A stretch of DNA of 64,000 nt from Shimia sp040370365 (lineage in GTDB: Bacteria; Pseudomonadota; Alphaproteobacteria; Rhodobacterales; Rhodobacteraceae). This document shows, in pieces, positions 17,222 to 25,360 of this stretch (positions are counted from its first letter, which is position 1; each line of letters starts with the position of its first letter). Both the position numbers and the translations under genes were made by a program. The stretch covers positions 744,001 through 808,000 of the forward strand of contig NZ_BAABWQ010000003.1 in NCBI RefSeq assembly GCF_040370365.1. Reading direction: 5' to 3'. The notes below the pieces were generated by a model. It did not search any database. It worked only from the letters and a program-made list of their open reading frames with translations, and was not told the origin of the DNA.

Positions 17222-17812
17222 ATGTCGACACCACTGATACTAAGCTTTGATACATCGGCCGCGCATGTCGCGGCCGCTTTGCTTTGCGGCGACCAGATAG
17301 TTGCCCATAAAGTCGAAGACATGAAACGCGGACAGGCAGAGCGGCTGATGCCGATGCTTGAAGAAATTTTAGCGCAGAGTGGCAAAACTTGGGCTGATCT
17401 GGATGCCATCGGCGTTGGTGTCGGTCCCGGTAATTTCACCGGCATTCGTATTTCGGTCTCTGCGGCCCGTGGTTTGGCGCTTGGGCTGGGGATACCAGCC
17501 GTTGGGGTTAACTCATTTGACGCAATTGAGGCAGGCTTGACGTTCGCCGCTGCGCCAGTGGTGCCCGGACCACGCGGCCAAGGGTATGTTTGGCCCAAAG
17601 ATGACAGCCCCTATCTTGCTTCTGAGGAAGAATTGGCGAACATCATGCAAGATGTCCCACTGGCCACGCCAAAGGCGGACAGTTTGGTGGCGCAAATCGC
17701 TCGTTTGGCTGGGCAAAGGTACAAAAACGCGCCCGCGCGCCCTGCGCCGCTTTATATCAAACCTGCAGATGCGGCCCCGCCCAAAGATCCAGCACCGGTG
17801 ATATTGCCGTGA
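17222..17812 (+). CDS. tsaB: tRNA threonylcarbamoyladenosine biosynthesis protein TsaB
   Basis: A 196-residue TsaB, the scaffold partner of TsaD and TsaE in making the t6A modification on ANN-decoding tRNAs. The ASKHA-fold N-terminus LILSFDTSAAHVAAALL and the central DLDAIGVGVGPGNFTGIRISVSAARGLALG motif are diagnostic. The C-terminal half is shortened, as usual in Rhodobacteraceae, ending in APARPAPLYIKPADAAPP. It overlaps rimI by four bases (GTGA), a common tsaB-rimI pairing. Confidence 0.93.
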   Translation: MSTPLILSFDTSAAHVAAALLCGDQIVAHKVEDMKRGQAERLMPMLEEILAQSGKTWADLDAIGVGVGPGNFTGIRISVSAARGLALGLGIPAVGVNSFDAIEAGLTFAAAPVVPGPRGQGYVWPKDDSPYLASEEELANIMQDVPLATPKADSLVAQIARLAGQRYKNAPARPAPLYIKPADAAPPKDPAPVILP

Positions 17813-18222
17813 CCCCAGACGACATGGCGACGATTTATGCGGCGGCTTTTCCAAACAGCCGCCCTTGGAGCAGTGCCGAAATTTCAGACATTCTTGCCTC
17901 CCCATTAAGTTTTTCGGTCACAAGTGACGTGGGGTTTGCGTTGGGGCGGGTGATCTTAGACGAGGTGGAGTTGTTGACCATTGCAGTGCAACCCGACCAC
18001 CAAGGTTGCGGAAAAGGCCAACGTTTATTGGCGGATTTCGAAATCGAGTCGATTCGGCGCGGGGCCAGTCTGTGTTTTTTGGAGGTCGCACAGGACAATC
18101 TTGTTGCGCTTGCGCTCTATGACGCCTGCGGCTACGAATTTTGCGGCGAGCGGCCCGGCTACTATTCAAAATCCGACGGAACGCAAATCGCTGCCAGCCT
18201 TATGAAAAAGGCGCTAAACTAA
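17809..18222 (+). CDS. rimI: Ribosomal protein alanine N-acetyltransferase (RimI-like)
   Basis: A 137-residue GNAT acetyltransferase. Acetyl-CoA-binding motif A is seen in LLTIAVQPDHQGCGKGQRLL (Q-x-x-G-x-G/A type), followed by SLCFLEVAQDNLVALALYDACGYEFCGERPGYY, the typical RimI motif B with the conserved Asn and Tyr. It is expected to acetylate the N-terminal alanine of S18, or other N-termini. GTG 17809 start overlaps the tsaB stop, supporting the functional name over a generic GNAT. Confidence 0.85.
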   Translation: MTPDDMATIYAAAFPNSRPWSSAEISDILASPLSFSVTSDVGFALGRVILDEVELLTIAVQPDHQGCGKGQRLLADFEIESIRRGASLCFLEVAQDNLVALALYDACGYEFCGERPGYYSKSDGTQIAASLMKKALN

Positions 18223-18260
18223 GCATAGGTCTGATTCGAAATCAGCTTATTTGGCCAAAT

Positions 18261-18279
18261 GGTCAAATTTCAGTTGACC
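18261..18279. promoter_or_regulatory. Inverted repeat GGTCAA-N7-TTGACC upstream of the BMP operon
   Basis: A perfect six-base inverted repeat in the 169-base gap before the binding-protein gene, just after a TTTGGCCAAA palindrome (18250-18259). It has the size of a GntR- or LacI-type operator. No regulator gene adjoins the operon. Confidence 0.4.
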
Positions 18280-18391
18280 CTCTCGGCATCAATCGCCTTA
18301 GTTACACGATGGTCCGGCGGGATCTGAACAAATAGACGGGGCGGCAACTCGCACAACAACGACCGACCCGCTCACTATATGGGAGACATTT

Positions 18392-19381
18392 ATGAGCTTG
18401 ATGCACAAATTCCTCGGCGCCGCGGCAGCCGCAGCCCTTTCCGCAGGTGCGGCCCTAGCCGAGCCAGCGCTGATCTTCGATCTTGGCGGCAAATTTGACA
18501 AATCTTTCAACGAGGCGGCCTTTGGTGGCGCCACACGTTGGGCCGAAGAAACCGGTGGATCTTTCCGCGAAATCGAACTGCAGTCTGAAGCTCAGCGTGA
18601 GCAAGCTCTGCGTCGTTTTGCCGAAGCGGGCGCCAACCCAATTGTCATGACCGGCTTTGCGTTTGGGAACGTTCTGGGCGAAGTTGCACCTGATTACCCT
18701 GACACAAAATTCGCAATCATCGACATGGTTGTTGATGCGCCAAACGTGCGCTCTGTTGTGTTCAACGAGCACGAAGGCTCCTACCTTGTTGGCATGATGG
18801 CTGCTCAGGCGTCCAAGTCCGGCACAGTTGGCTTCATCGGTGGCATGGACATTCCGCTGATCCGTAAGTTCGCTTGTGGCTACGTTCAGGGCGTGAAAGC
18901 TGTGAACCCAGACGCAACCGTGATCCAGAACATGACCGGCACAACCCCTGCCGCTTGGAATGACCCGGTAAAAGGCTCTGAGCTGACCAAAGCGCAGATC
19001 AGCCAAGGTGCGGACGTAGTATACGCAGCCGCAGGCGGCACCGGTGTTGGTGTGCTGCAAACGGCAGCTGACGAAGGCATTCTGTCTGTAGGCGTGGACA
19101 GCAACCAGAACCACCTGCACTCTGGCAAAGTTCTGACATCCATGATGAAGCGCGTGGACAACGCGGTTTATGAAGCAATGACAGCTGGCGTTGATCTGGA
19201 AACAGGTTTCAACGTGATGGGTGTCGCCAATGGCGGAATCGACTACGCCATGGACGAGCACAACGCAGCGCTGGTGTCTGCGGACATGAAAGCATCGGTT
19301 GATGCTGCCAAGGCGCAAATCGCTTCCGGTGATCTTGCTGTGCATGACTACATGAGCGACAACACCTGCCCGGTGGAGTAA
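18392..19381 (+). CDS. BMP family ABC transporter substrate-binding protein
   Basis: A 329-residue periplasmic binding protein of the basic membrane protein (PnrA/BmpA) family, whose members bind purine nucleosides or related ligands. A Sec signal peptide (LGAAAAAALSAGAALAEP) is followed by the family start ALIFDLGGKFDKSFNEAAFGGA with the DKSFN ligand-site segment. VVFNEHEGSYLVGMMAA, GTVGFIGGMDIPLIRKF and VVYAAAGGTGVGVLQTA are also typical. It is the first gene of a complete importer operon. Hairpins right after its stop may keep its message more abundant than the rest. Confidence 0.92.
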   Translation: MSLMHKFLGAAAAAALSAGAALAEPALIFDLGGKFDKSFNEAAFGGATRWAEETGGSFREIELQSEAQREQALRRFAEAGANPIVMTGFAFGNVLGEVAPDYPDTKFAIIDMVVDAPNVRSVVFNEHEGSYLVGMMAAQASKSGTVGFIGGMDIPLIRKFACGYVQGVKAVNPDATVIQNMTGTTPAAWNDPVKGSELTKAQISQGADVVYAAAGGTGVGVLQTAADEGILSVGVDSNQNHLHSGKVLTSMMKRVDNAVYEAMTAGVDLETGFNVMGVANGGIDYAMDEHNAALVSADMKASVDAAKAQIASGDLAVHDYMSDNTCPVE

Positions 19382-19386
19382 CGCTT

Positions 19387-19443
19387 TTCCGGGCCTAAAC
19401 CCGGAGCTCTGTTAGGGGGCCGTGCCACATCGGTACGGCCCCC
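19387..19443 (+). terminator. Two tandem hairpins after the binding-protein gene
   Basis: A small hairpin (CCGGG-CCTAAA-CCCGG, about 19388-19403) is followed by a stronger one (GGGGGCCGTGCC...GGTACGGCCCCC, 19415-19443). There is no U tract. This fits an mRNA-stabilising or partial-termination element, common after ABC binding-protein genes. Confidence 0.6.
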
Positions 19444-19464
19444 AAAACTTAAAGGGGACTTGTC

Positions 19465-19821
19465 ATGCCATCTTCCATGATCGCATTTTTTACCACGTGG
19501 GCGGAAAATGACGCGACCAAACGCGCCGAGGTGCTCAAGGACGTCATGGCGAAAGATTTCACCTATTGCGATCCCAATGCACCCGACGTGATTGCGGATT
19601 TGGACGCGTTGAACAGCTATATCGGCATGTTCACCCAATACGCCCCGGGCGCGAGTGCGTCGGTGGTAAACACCAGCGAAACAAAGGGGCACCACCGGGT
19701 GACCGTGGCGTTTCGCATGGCCGACGGCAAAGAGCAGTTGGGCCAGTATTTCGTTGAACTTGATGCCGATGGACGCGCCACGCGCATGGTCGGCTTCGCA
19801 GGACTGGGAGAGCCTGAATGA
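19465..19821 (+). CDS. NTF2-like (SnoaL-like) small protein in the BMP operon
   Basis: A 118-residue protein with the cone-shaped NTF2-like fold signature: N-terminal helices FFTTWAENDATKRAEVLKDVMAK, then FTYCDPNAPDVIADLDALNSYI, and a C-terminal beta sheet ending in RATRMVGFAGLGEPE. The pattern matches SnoaL-like proteins, which range from isomerases and hydrolases to non-enzymes; no catalytic residue can be named here. AAGGGGA lies upstream of its ATG, and its stop overlaps the ATPase gene start (ATGA), so it belongs to the operon. It may act on the imported compound, but that is inference. Confidence 0.75.
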   Translation: MPSSMIAFFTTWAENDATKRAEVLKDVMAKDFTYCDPNAPDVIADLDALNSYIGMFTQYAPGASASVVNTSETKGHHRVTVAFRMADGKEQLGQYFVELDADGRATRMVGFAGLGEPE

Positions 19822-21401
19822 CGGCGCCAGCCATTGAACTAAAAGGCATATCCAAAGCCTTTGGCCCTGTGCAGGCCAACAAAGATATCTCGATCTCGGT
19901 ACAACCGGGAACCATCCACGGGATCATCGGTGAAAACGGCGCGGGCAAATCCACGCTGATGTCGATCCTCTATGGGTTTTACAAAGCGGATGCAGGCGAG
20001 ATCTTCATCAAAGGTGAGAGGACTGCCATCCCTGACAGTCAGGCCGCAATTGCCGCTGGCATTGGTATGGTGTTCCAGCACTTTAAACTGGTCGAGAACT
20101 TTACAGTTCTGGAAAATATCATTCTGGGCGCTGAGGACGGCGCGATGTTGAACACATCGCTTGGCAATGCCCGCAGCGAGCTGAAGCATTTGGCTGATGA
20201 ATATGGGCTGAATGTCGACCCCGACGAGATCATCGAAAATCTGTCGGTGGGCCATCAGCAACGTGTGGAGATCCTGAAAGCGCTTTACCGGAAAGCTGAG
20301 ATTCTCATTCTGGATGAACCGACAGGGGTTTTGACACCTTCAGAGGCAGATCAGCTGTTCCGAATTTTGGACCGTCTGCGCGAAGAAGGCAAAACCATCA
20401 TCCTGATCACCCACAAGCTGCGCGAGATCATGGAATACACCAACACTGTATCTGTGATGCGCCGTGGTCAGATGACGGCGACCGTCAAAACCGACGAGAC
20501 CTCGCCAGAACATCTTGCCGAGCTGATGGTGGGACGCAAAGTGCTTTTGCGTGTTGATAAAGACGCAGCAGAGCCTGGCGCAAGCGTTCTGGACATCAAA
20601 GGGCTGCGCGTTGTCGACGACACCGGTGTGGAACGCGTCAAAGGCATCGACCTCAACGTGCGCGCGGGCGAAATTGTCGGCATCGCCGGTGTGGCAGGCA
20701 ATGGACAATCAGAGTTGCTTGAAGTGCTGGGTGGCTTTGCTGAGGGCACTGGCGAAATCATGATGAACGGCGCGGTCATTCCGCTGTCCGGACATGGGGC
20801 GGACGGTCAAGCACGGCGCGCCTCTGGGATCAGTCACGTGCCGGAAGACCGTCAACGCGAAGGTCTGATCATGGAGTTTGCCGCATGGGAAAACACCGTG
20901 TTTGGCTATCACCAAGAGCCGGAAATCCAAAACGGCCTTTTGATGGACAACAAAGGTATCTTCTCAGAAGCCGAAGCCAAGATGCAGCGTTTTGACGTGC
21001 GTCCACCGGATCCCAAGTTGGCCGCCAAGAATTTCTCCGGTGGCAACCAACAGAAAATTGTTCTGGCACGGGAAATTGAACGCAACCCGGACTTGTTGTT
21101 GATTGGTCAGCCAACGCGCGGCGTGGACATCGGCGCTATCGAGTTTATTCACCAGCAAATCGTAAGCCTGCGTGATCAAGGCAAGGCTATCCTTTTGGTA
21201 TCGGTGGAACTTGATGAAATCATGTCGTTGTCCGACCGAATTGTGGTGATGTTTGACGGCCATATCACTGGCGAACGTGACCCAAAACACACCAATGAAA
21301 AAGAGCTGGGCCTGTTGATGGCCGGGATCACCGACACATCCGCGGTTGCAGGAAACGGCGGCAACGACACGACAGAACAGGAGGTCCACGCAGATGGATA
21401 A
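19818..21401 (+). CDS. BMP-type ABC importer, tandem ATP-binding protein
   Basis: A 527-residue ATPase with two ABC domains fused in tandem, the arrangement used by nucleoside and ribose importers. Domain 1 has Walker A GENGAGKST, signature LSVGHQQRVEIL and Walker B ILILDEPTGVL. Domain 2 begins near residue 255; its P-loop is degenerate (GVAGNGQSELLEV lacks the GKS/T), while its signature FSGGNQQKIVLAREIE is intact, a common asymmetry in this family. The start overlaps the NTF2-like gene and the end overlaps the first permease by eight bases. Confidence 0.93.
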   Translation: MTAPAIELKGISKAFGPVQANKDISISVQPGTIHGIIGENGAGKSTLMSILYGFYKADAGEIFIKGERTAIPDSQAAIAAGIGMVFQHFKLVENFTVLENIILGAEDGAMLNTSLGNARSELKHLADEYGLNVDPDEIIENLSVGHQQRVEILKALYRKAEILILDEPTGVLTPSEADQLFRILDRLREEGKTIILITHKLREIMEYTNTVSVMRRGQMTATVKTDETSPEHLAELMVGRKVLLRVDKDAAEPGASVLDIKGLRVVDDTGVERVKGIDLNVRAGEIVGIAGVAGNGQSELLEVLGGFAEGTGEIMMNGAVIPLSGHGADGQARRASGISHVPEDRQREGLIMEFAAWENTVFGYHQEPEIQNGLLMDNKGIFSEAEAKMQRFDVRPPDPKLAAKNFSGGNQQKIVLAREIERNPDLLLIGQPTRGVDIGAIEFIHQQIVSLRDQGKAILLVSVELDEIMSLSDRIVVMFDGHITGERDPKHTNEKELGLLMAGITDTSAVAGNGGNDTTEQEVHADG

Positions 21402-22488
21402 GATGCCTAAGTGGGCTGACATCGTTCTGATCCCTATTATTTCGCTGCTTCTGGCGGCATTTTTCTCAGCGTTAGTGATTTTGGCGATCGGCGAAAATCC
21501 GGTTGAAGCGCTGAAATTGATGATTGATGGGGCGCTCATGCGTTCCGCGGGTTGGGGCTATACACTCTACTACGCCACCAACTTTATCTTCACCGGCTTG
21601 GCGGTTTCGGTCGCCTTCCACGCGCGGCTGTTCAACATCGGTGGCGAAGGCCAAGCGATGGTGGGCGGGCTCGGCGTGGCGCTTGTGTGCCTTTACATAC
21701 CGTGGCCCCATTGGTCGTTGGCGATCTTGGGAGCATCCGTGGGCGCGGCACTGTTTGGCGCGGCTTGGGCGTATCTGCCAGCTGTGTTGCAGGCCAAACG
21801 TGGCAGCCACATCGTCATCACCACGATCATGTTCAACTTCATCGCTGCGGCGCTGCTCAACTATGTGTTGGTGGAGTGGCTGCGCCCGATTGGCGCGATG
21901 GATCCGGCCTCTGCCAAATTTCCCGGCGCCACCCATCTGCCATCGTTCCAAGACATGTTCTCCACCGCTGACACACCCATGTTCCGTGGTGCACCAGCCA
22001 ACGTGACATTTTTCTTGGCACTTGTGGCCTGCGTTGTGGTTTGGATGTTGATCTGGAAAACCCGGCTTGGCTATGAAATCCGCGCCTTTGGGCAATCAGA
22101 GACCGCCGCCAAATATGCAGGGATCAGCCCCGTGCGCATCACTGTGATTGCCATGCTGATCTCTGGCGCATTGGCGGGCATGATGTCGGTCAACACCACA
22201 ATGGGTGAAAGCGAACGGCTTATCCTAAACAGCACCGAAGGCGCTGGTTTTATCGGGATTGCTGTTGCCTTGATGGGGCGCAACCACCCGTTTGGCGTGC
22301 TTCTGGCTGCCATTCTGTTTGGCTTCTTATATCAGGGCGGTGCTGAATTGGCGCTGTGGACGAGCATCCCACGTGAGCTGATTGTGGTTATTCAGGCATT
22401 GGTGATCCTGTTCACCGGAGCACTGGACAATATGGTGCGCGCACCGCTTGAAAAAGTCTTCATTGCGCTGCGCCGGAGGAACGTCTGA
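21394..22488 (+). CDS. BMP-type ABC importer, permease subunit 1
   Basis: A 364-residue membrane protein of the branched-chain amino acid/ribose-type permease family (BPD_transp_2). Hydrophobic helices fill most of its length, beginning ADIVLIPIISLLLAAFFSALVI; the motifs FNIGGEGQAMVGGLG and AVGQ-like RAFGQSETAAKYAGIS are typical of nucleoside permeases. ATG 21394 follows GGAGG closely and is preferred to the longer frame from 21346, which overlaps the ATPase gene. The stop overlaps the start of the second permease (ATGA-like), completing a heterodimeric channel. Confidence 0.92.
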   Translation: MDKMPKWADIVLIPIISLLLAAFFSALVILAIGENPVEALKLMIDGALMRSAGWGYTLYYATNFIFTGLAVSVAFHARLFNIGGEGQAMVGGLGVALVCLYIPWPHWSLAILGASVGAALFGAAWAYLPAVLQAKRGSHIVITTIMFNFIAAALLNYVLVEWLRPIGAMDPASAKFPGATHLPSFQDMFSTADTPMFRGAPANVTFFLALVACVVVWMLIWKTRLGYEIRAFGQSETAAKYAGISPVRITVIAMLISGALAGMMSVNTTMGESERLILNSTEGAGFIGIAVALMGRNHPFGVLLAAILFGFLYQGGAELALWTSIPRELIVVIQALVILFTGALDNMVRAPLEKVFIALRRRNV

Positions 22489-23498
22489 TGGATTTTCTGA
22501 CACTGCTTCAGGTGCTGGACACCTCCGTGCGTCTGGCGACACCTCTGCTTTTGGCCTGTTTGGCGGGCCTGTATTCTGAGCGTTCCGGCGTTGTGGATAT
22601 TGGTTTGGAAGGCAAAATGCTGGCAGCCGCGTTTTTCTCAGCAGCTTTTGCCTTCTATTCAGGCAATGCGTGGTTGGGTCTGTTGGCCGGAATCGGCGCC
22701 GCCATGGTGCTCGCGTTGATCCACGGACTGGCGTCGGTCACCTTCCGAGGCAACCAGCTTATTTCTGGTGTTGCGATTAACTTCCTTGCGGCGGGCATGA
22801 CCGTTTTGGCGGCACAAAGTTGGTTCCGCCAAGGCGGGCGCACCCCCCCATTGGAAGGTGCGGCGCGGTTTAACCCAATTGAGCTGCCCTTTGCCATTGG
22901 ACCAACCGAAGCGGCTGCGGTTGACCGCCCTCTGAGCCAGTTGATTGCTGAAGCAAACCCGCTGCAGCAGTTCTACTCCGAGCTCATTTCGGGACACTCG
23001 ATCCTTGTGTATCTGGCCCTGCTCACCGTTCCTGCAACGTGGTGGTTGCTGTTTCGCACCCGCTTTGGTCTGCGGCTGCGCGCCGTGGGCGAAAACCCGG
23101 CTGCCGTGGACACCGCTGGTGTGTCTGTTGTGTGGCTCCGCTATGCAGCGATTTTGCTGTGTGGTGTGCTCTGCGGAGTTGCAGGGGCCTATCTGTCAAC
23201 TGCGCTGCAAGCAGGCTTTGTAAAAGACATGACCGCAGGGCGTGGGTTCATTGCTCTGGCGGCTTTGATCTTTGCCAAATGGCGCCCGGTTTACGCCCTT
23301 TGGGCCTGCCTGCTGTTTGGTCTCTTCCAAGCATTGGAATTGCGCCCAGACATCATAGAGAACGTCTCAGGCATCAAAGTCCAAGTTCAGCTGTTGGGCG
23401 CCCTGCCCTACATTCTGACCGTGGTGATTCTTGCCGGGTTTGTGGGCAAAGCCATTCCACCGCGTGCAAGCGGCGAGCCCTATATCAAGGAGCGGTAG
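22488..23498 (+). CDS. BMP-type ABC importer, permease subunit 2
   Basis: A 336-residue second permease, pairing with subunit 1. Typical family segments: SGVVDIGLEGKMLAAAFFSAAF near the N-terminus, NQLISGVAINFLAAGMTVLA, RFGLRLRAVGENPAAVDTAGVSV and TAGRGFIALAALIFAKWRP near the C-terminus, the coupling and last helices. About eight to ten hydrophobic helices. It is the last gene of the operon and is followed by a terminator. Nucleosides are the best substrate guess from family; deoxynucleosides or related purines cannot be separated by reading. Confidence 0.92.
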   Translation: MDFLTLLQVLDTSVRLATPLLLACLAGLYSERSGVVDIGLEGKMLAAAFFSAAFAFYSGNAWLGLLAGIGAAMVLALIHGLASVTFRGNQLISGVAINFLAAGMTVLAAQSWFRQGGRTPPLEGAARFNPIELPFAIGPTEAAAVDRPLSQLIAEANPLQQFYSELISGHSILVYLALLTVPATWWLLFRTRFGLRLRAVGENPAAVDTAGVSVVWLRYAAILLCGVLCGVAGAYLSTALQAGFVKDMTAGRGFIALAALIFAKWRPVYALWACLLFGLFQALELRPDIIENVSGIKVQVQLLGALPYILTVVILAGFVGKAIPPRASGEPYIKER

Positions 23499-23546
23499 CC
23501 AGAAACTCAGCTGGGCGATAAGTCCAGTTTGCAGTCAATGATCTGT

Positions 23547-23583
23547 CCTGCCAGCGTTTTATCGATGCTGGCAGGTTGCTTTT
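23547..23583 (+). terminator. Terminator of the BMP ABC operon
   Basis: Perfect nine-base stem CCTGCCAGC...GCTGGCAGG followed by TTGCTTTT. Confidence 0.85.
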
Positions 23584-23610
23584 GGGGGCTTTGTGGGGCT
23601 ATCAGAAATC

Positions 23611-24528
23611 ATGCAGATCTACCTCCCCATTGCCGAAGTCTCCGTGAACGCCTTCCTGTTGCTAGGGCTGGGAGGTATGGTCGGAATTCTTTCTGGGATG
23701 TTTGGCGTTGGTGGCGGCTTCTTGATGACGCCGCTTTTGTTTTTCATAGGCATCCCGCCTGCTGTGGCCGTGGCCACCGAGGCCAATCAAATCGTGGCGT
23801 CTTCGTTTAGCGGTGTGCTCGCGCATCTGCGGCGCAAGACCGTGGACCTGAAGATGGGCACCGTGCTGCTGACCGGTGGTCTGGTTGGCGCTGCATTTGG
23901 CGTTGTGGTCTTTAACTATTTGAAATCCCAAGGTCAGGTCGATCTGCTTGTGCGCCTCTGTTATGTGGTGTTCCTGGGCGTAATTGGCTCTTTGATGTTC
24001 GTCGAAAGCCTCAATGCTATCCGCAAGTCGCGCAACAGCTCTGGCCCACCCAAACGCAAGAAACACAATTGGGTACATGGTCTTCCGCTTAAGATGCGGT
24101 TTCGTGTGTCCGGACTGTATATCTCCGTCATTCCTCCTTTAATGGTGGGTGTCTTGGTCGGCATTCTGTCCGCCATCATGGGCGTTGGTGGCGGCTTTAT
24201 CATGGTGCCGGCGATGATCTACCTGCTGGGCATGCCCACCAAGGTTGTGGTGGGCACATCCCTGTTTCAGATCATTTTTGTCACCGGGTTCACCACGCTT
24301 TTGCATGCGACGACAAACTTTACAGTGGATATCGCCTTGGCGGTGCTGCTGCTGGTTGGCGGTGTCATCGGCGCACAGATCGGCACGCGGTTGGGCACAT
24401 ATCTGAAAGCTGAACAGCTGCGCATTCTGCTGGCGCTTTTGGTGATCATGGTCTGTGCCAAACTTGGGTTGGACCTTTTGTTGGAGCCAAGTGAACTCTA
24501 CTCTATTGGTGCGGCGGGAGGGCATTGA
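23611..24528 (+). CDS. TauE/SafE family sulfite/organic-anion exporter
   Basis: A 305-residue membrane protein of the TauE/SafE family, whose members export sulfite, sulfoacetate or other organic anions. The two family repeats are clear: GILSGMFGVGGGFLMTPLLFFIG and, in the second half, GILSAIMGVGGGFIMVPAMIYLLG. A hydrophilic central loop (SRNSSGPPKRKKHNW) separates them. ATG 23611 is chosen; an in-frame GTG at 23593 is possible. Its stop overlaps the next gene's start region, and the TIGR02186 partner suggests they act together. Confidence 0.87.
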   Translation: MQIYLPIAEVSVNAFLLLGLGGMVGILSGMFGVGGGFLMTPLLFFIGIPPAVAVATEANQIVASSFSGVLAHLRRKTVDLKMGTVLLTGGLVGAAFGVVVFNYLKSQGQVDLLVRLCYVVFLGVIGSLMFVESLNAIRKSRNSSGPPKRKKHNWVHGLPLKMRFRVSGLYISVIPPLMVGVLVGILSAIMGVGGGFIMVPAMIYLLGMPTKVVVGTSLFQIIFVTGFTTLLHATTNFTVDIALAVLLLVGGVIGAQIGTRLGTYLKAEQLRILLALLVIMVCAKLGLDLLLEPSELYSIGAAGGH

Positions 24529-24530
24529 GC

Positions 24531-25286
24531 ATGAAATGGCTTACAGTGTGCCTGTCCTTGCTGGTGTCACCGGTTTTGGCAGAAGAGGTTGTGCTTGGCC
24601 TGAGCCAAGATCAGGTGGCGATCACAGCTGATTTTGACGGCTCCGAAATTTTGCTCTTTGGCGCGGTGAAACGCGAGGAGCCGATTGCAGCAGAACCGTT
24701 GGAAGTGGTGATCGCTGTGTCTGGCCCGCAAAGTCCGCTGACCGTGCGCCGCAAAGAGCGTAAATTCGGCATCTGGATCAACACCGATGCTGTCGAAATC
24801 GATGCGGCCCCCAGCTTTTATGCCGTGGCCACCTCTGCGCCTTTCTCCGAGGTGATTTCCAACGTTGAAGACCAGCGCCACAAGGTGTCTATTCCACGCG
24901 CTATCCGCTCTGTAGGTGCACCGATGGATGTTCTGGACGCCCAGAGTTTCAGCGAAGCCGTAATCCGCATTCGCACCGCTGAGGGCTCTTACCAATTGCG
25001 CGAAAACGCGATTCAGTTTGATCAACAAACCTTGTTTCGCACTTCGATCAAAATGCCCGCGAACCTAACCGAAGGCGACTATTCCACACGTATATTCCTG
25101 ACACGTGAAGGACGCGTGGTGTCGCAATTTGAGACAGTGATCAATGTGAACAAGGTTGGGCTTGAACGCTGGCTGTTTGATCTGTCGCGCAATCAACCCT
25201 TGATCTATGGGCTTATGTCGCTGGCCATTGCGATTGCAGCGGGATGGATGGCCTCTGCAGCCTTCCAGTTGTTGCGCCGGGGTTGA
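24531..25286 (+). CDS. TIGR02186 family protein (membrane-anchored, exported)
   Basis: A 251-residue protein of the TIGR02186 family, which is regularly found next to TauE/SafE permeases in alphaproteobacteria and has no assigned role. A signal peptide (MKWLTVCLSLLVSPVLAEE) and one C-terminal membrane helix (LIYGLMSLAIAIAAGWMASAAF) with a short basic tail predict a periplasmic domain tethered to the inner membrane. Core segments QDQVAITADFDGSEILLFGAV and ADEGSYQ-like RIRTAEGSYQLRENAIQF are typical. ATG 24531 has GGGAGGG eight bases upstream; a TTG at 24525 is less likely. Confidence 0.85.
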   Translation: MKWLTVCLSLLVSPVLAEEVVLGLSQDQVAITADFDGSEILLFGAVKREEPIAAEPLEVVIAVSGPQSPLTVRRKERKFGIWINTDAVEIDAAPSFYAVATSAPFSEVISNVEDQRHKVSIPRAIRSVGAPMDVLDAQSFSEAVIRIRTAEGSYQLRENAIQFDQQTLFRTSIKMPANLTEGDYSTRIFLTREGRVVSQFETVINVNKVGLERWLFDLSRNQPLIYGLMSLAIAIAAGWMASAAFQLLRRG

Positions 25287-25360
25287 TTGGGGCTTCTGCG
25301 GGCTTGCGTCACTGCGCTGGCCCGACTACCTGATAGCATACAAAAAAAGAGGCATATGAT

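Noticed and set aside
18455..19345. A 296-residue minus-strand frame over the BMP binding-protein gene
   Set aside because: His- and Cys-rich shadow of a gene with a signal peptide and family motifs.
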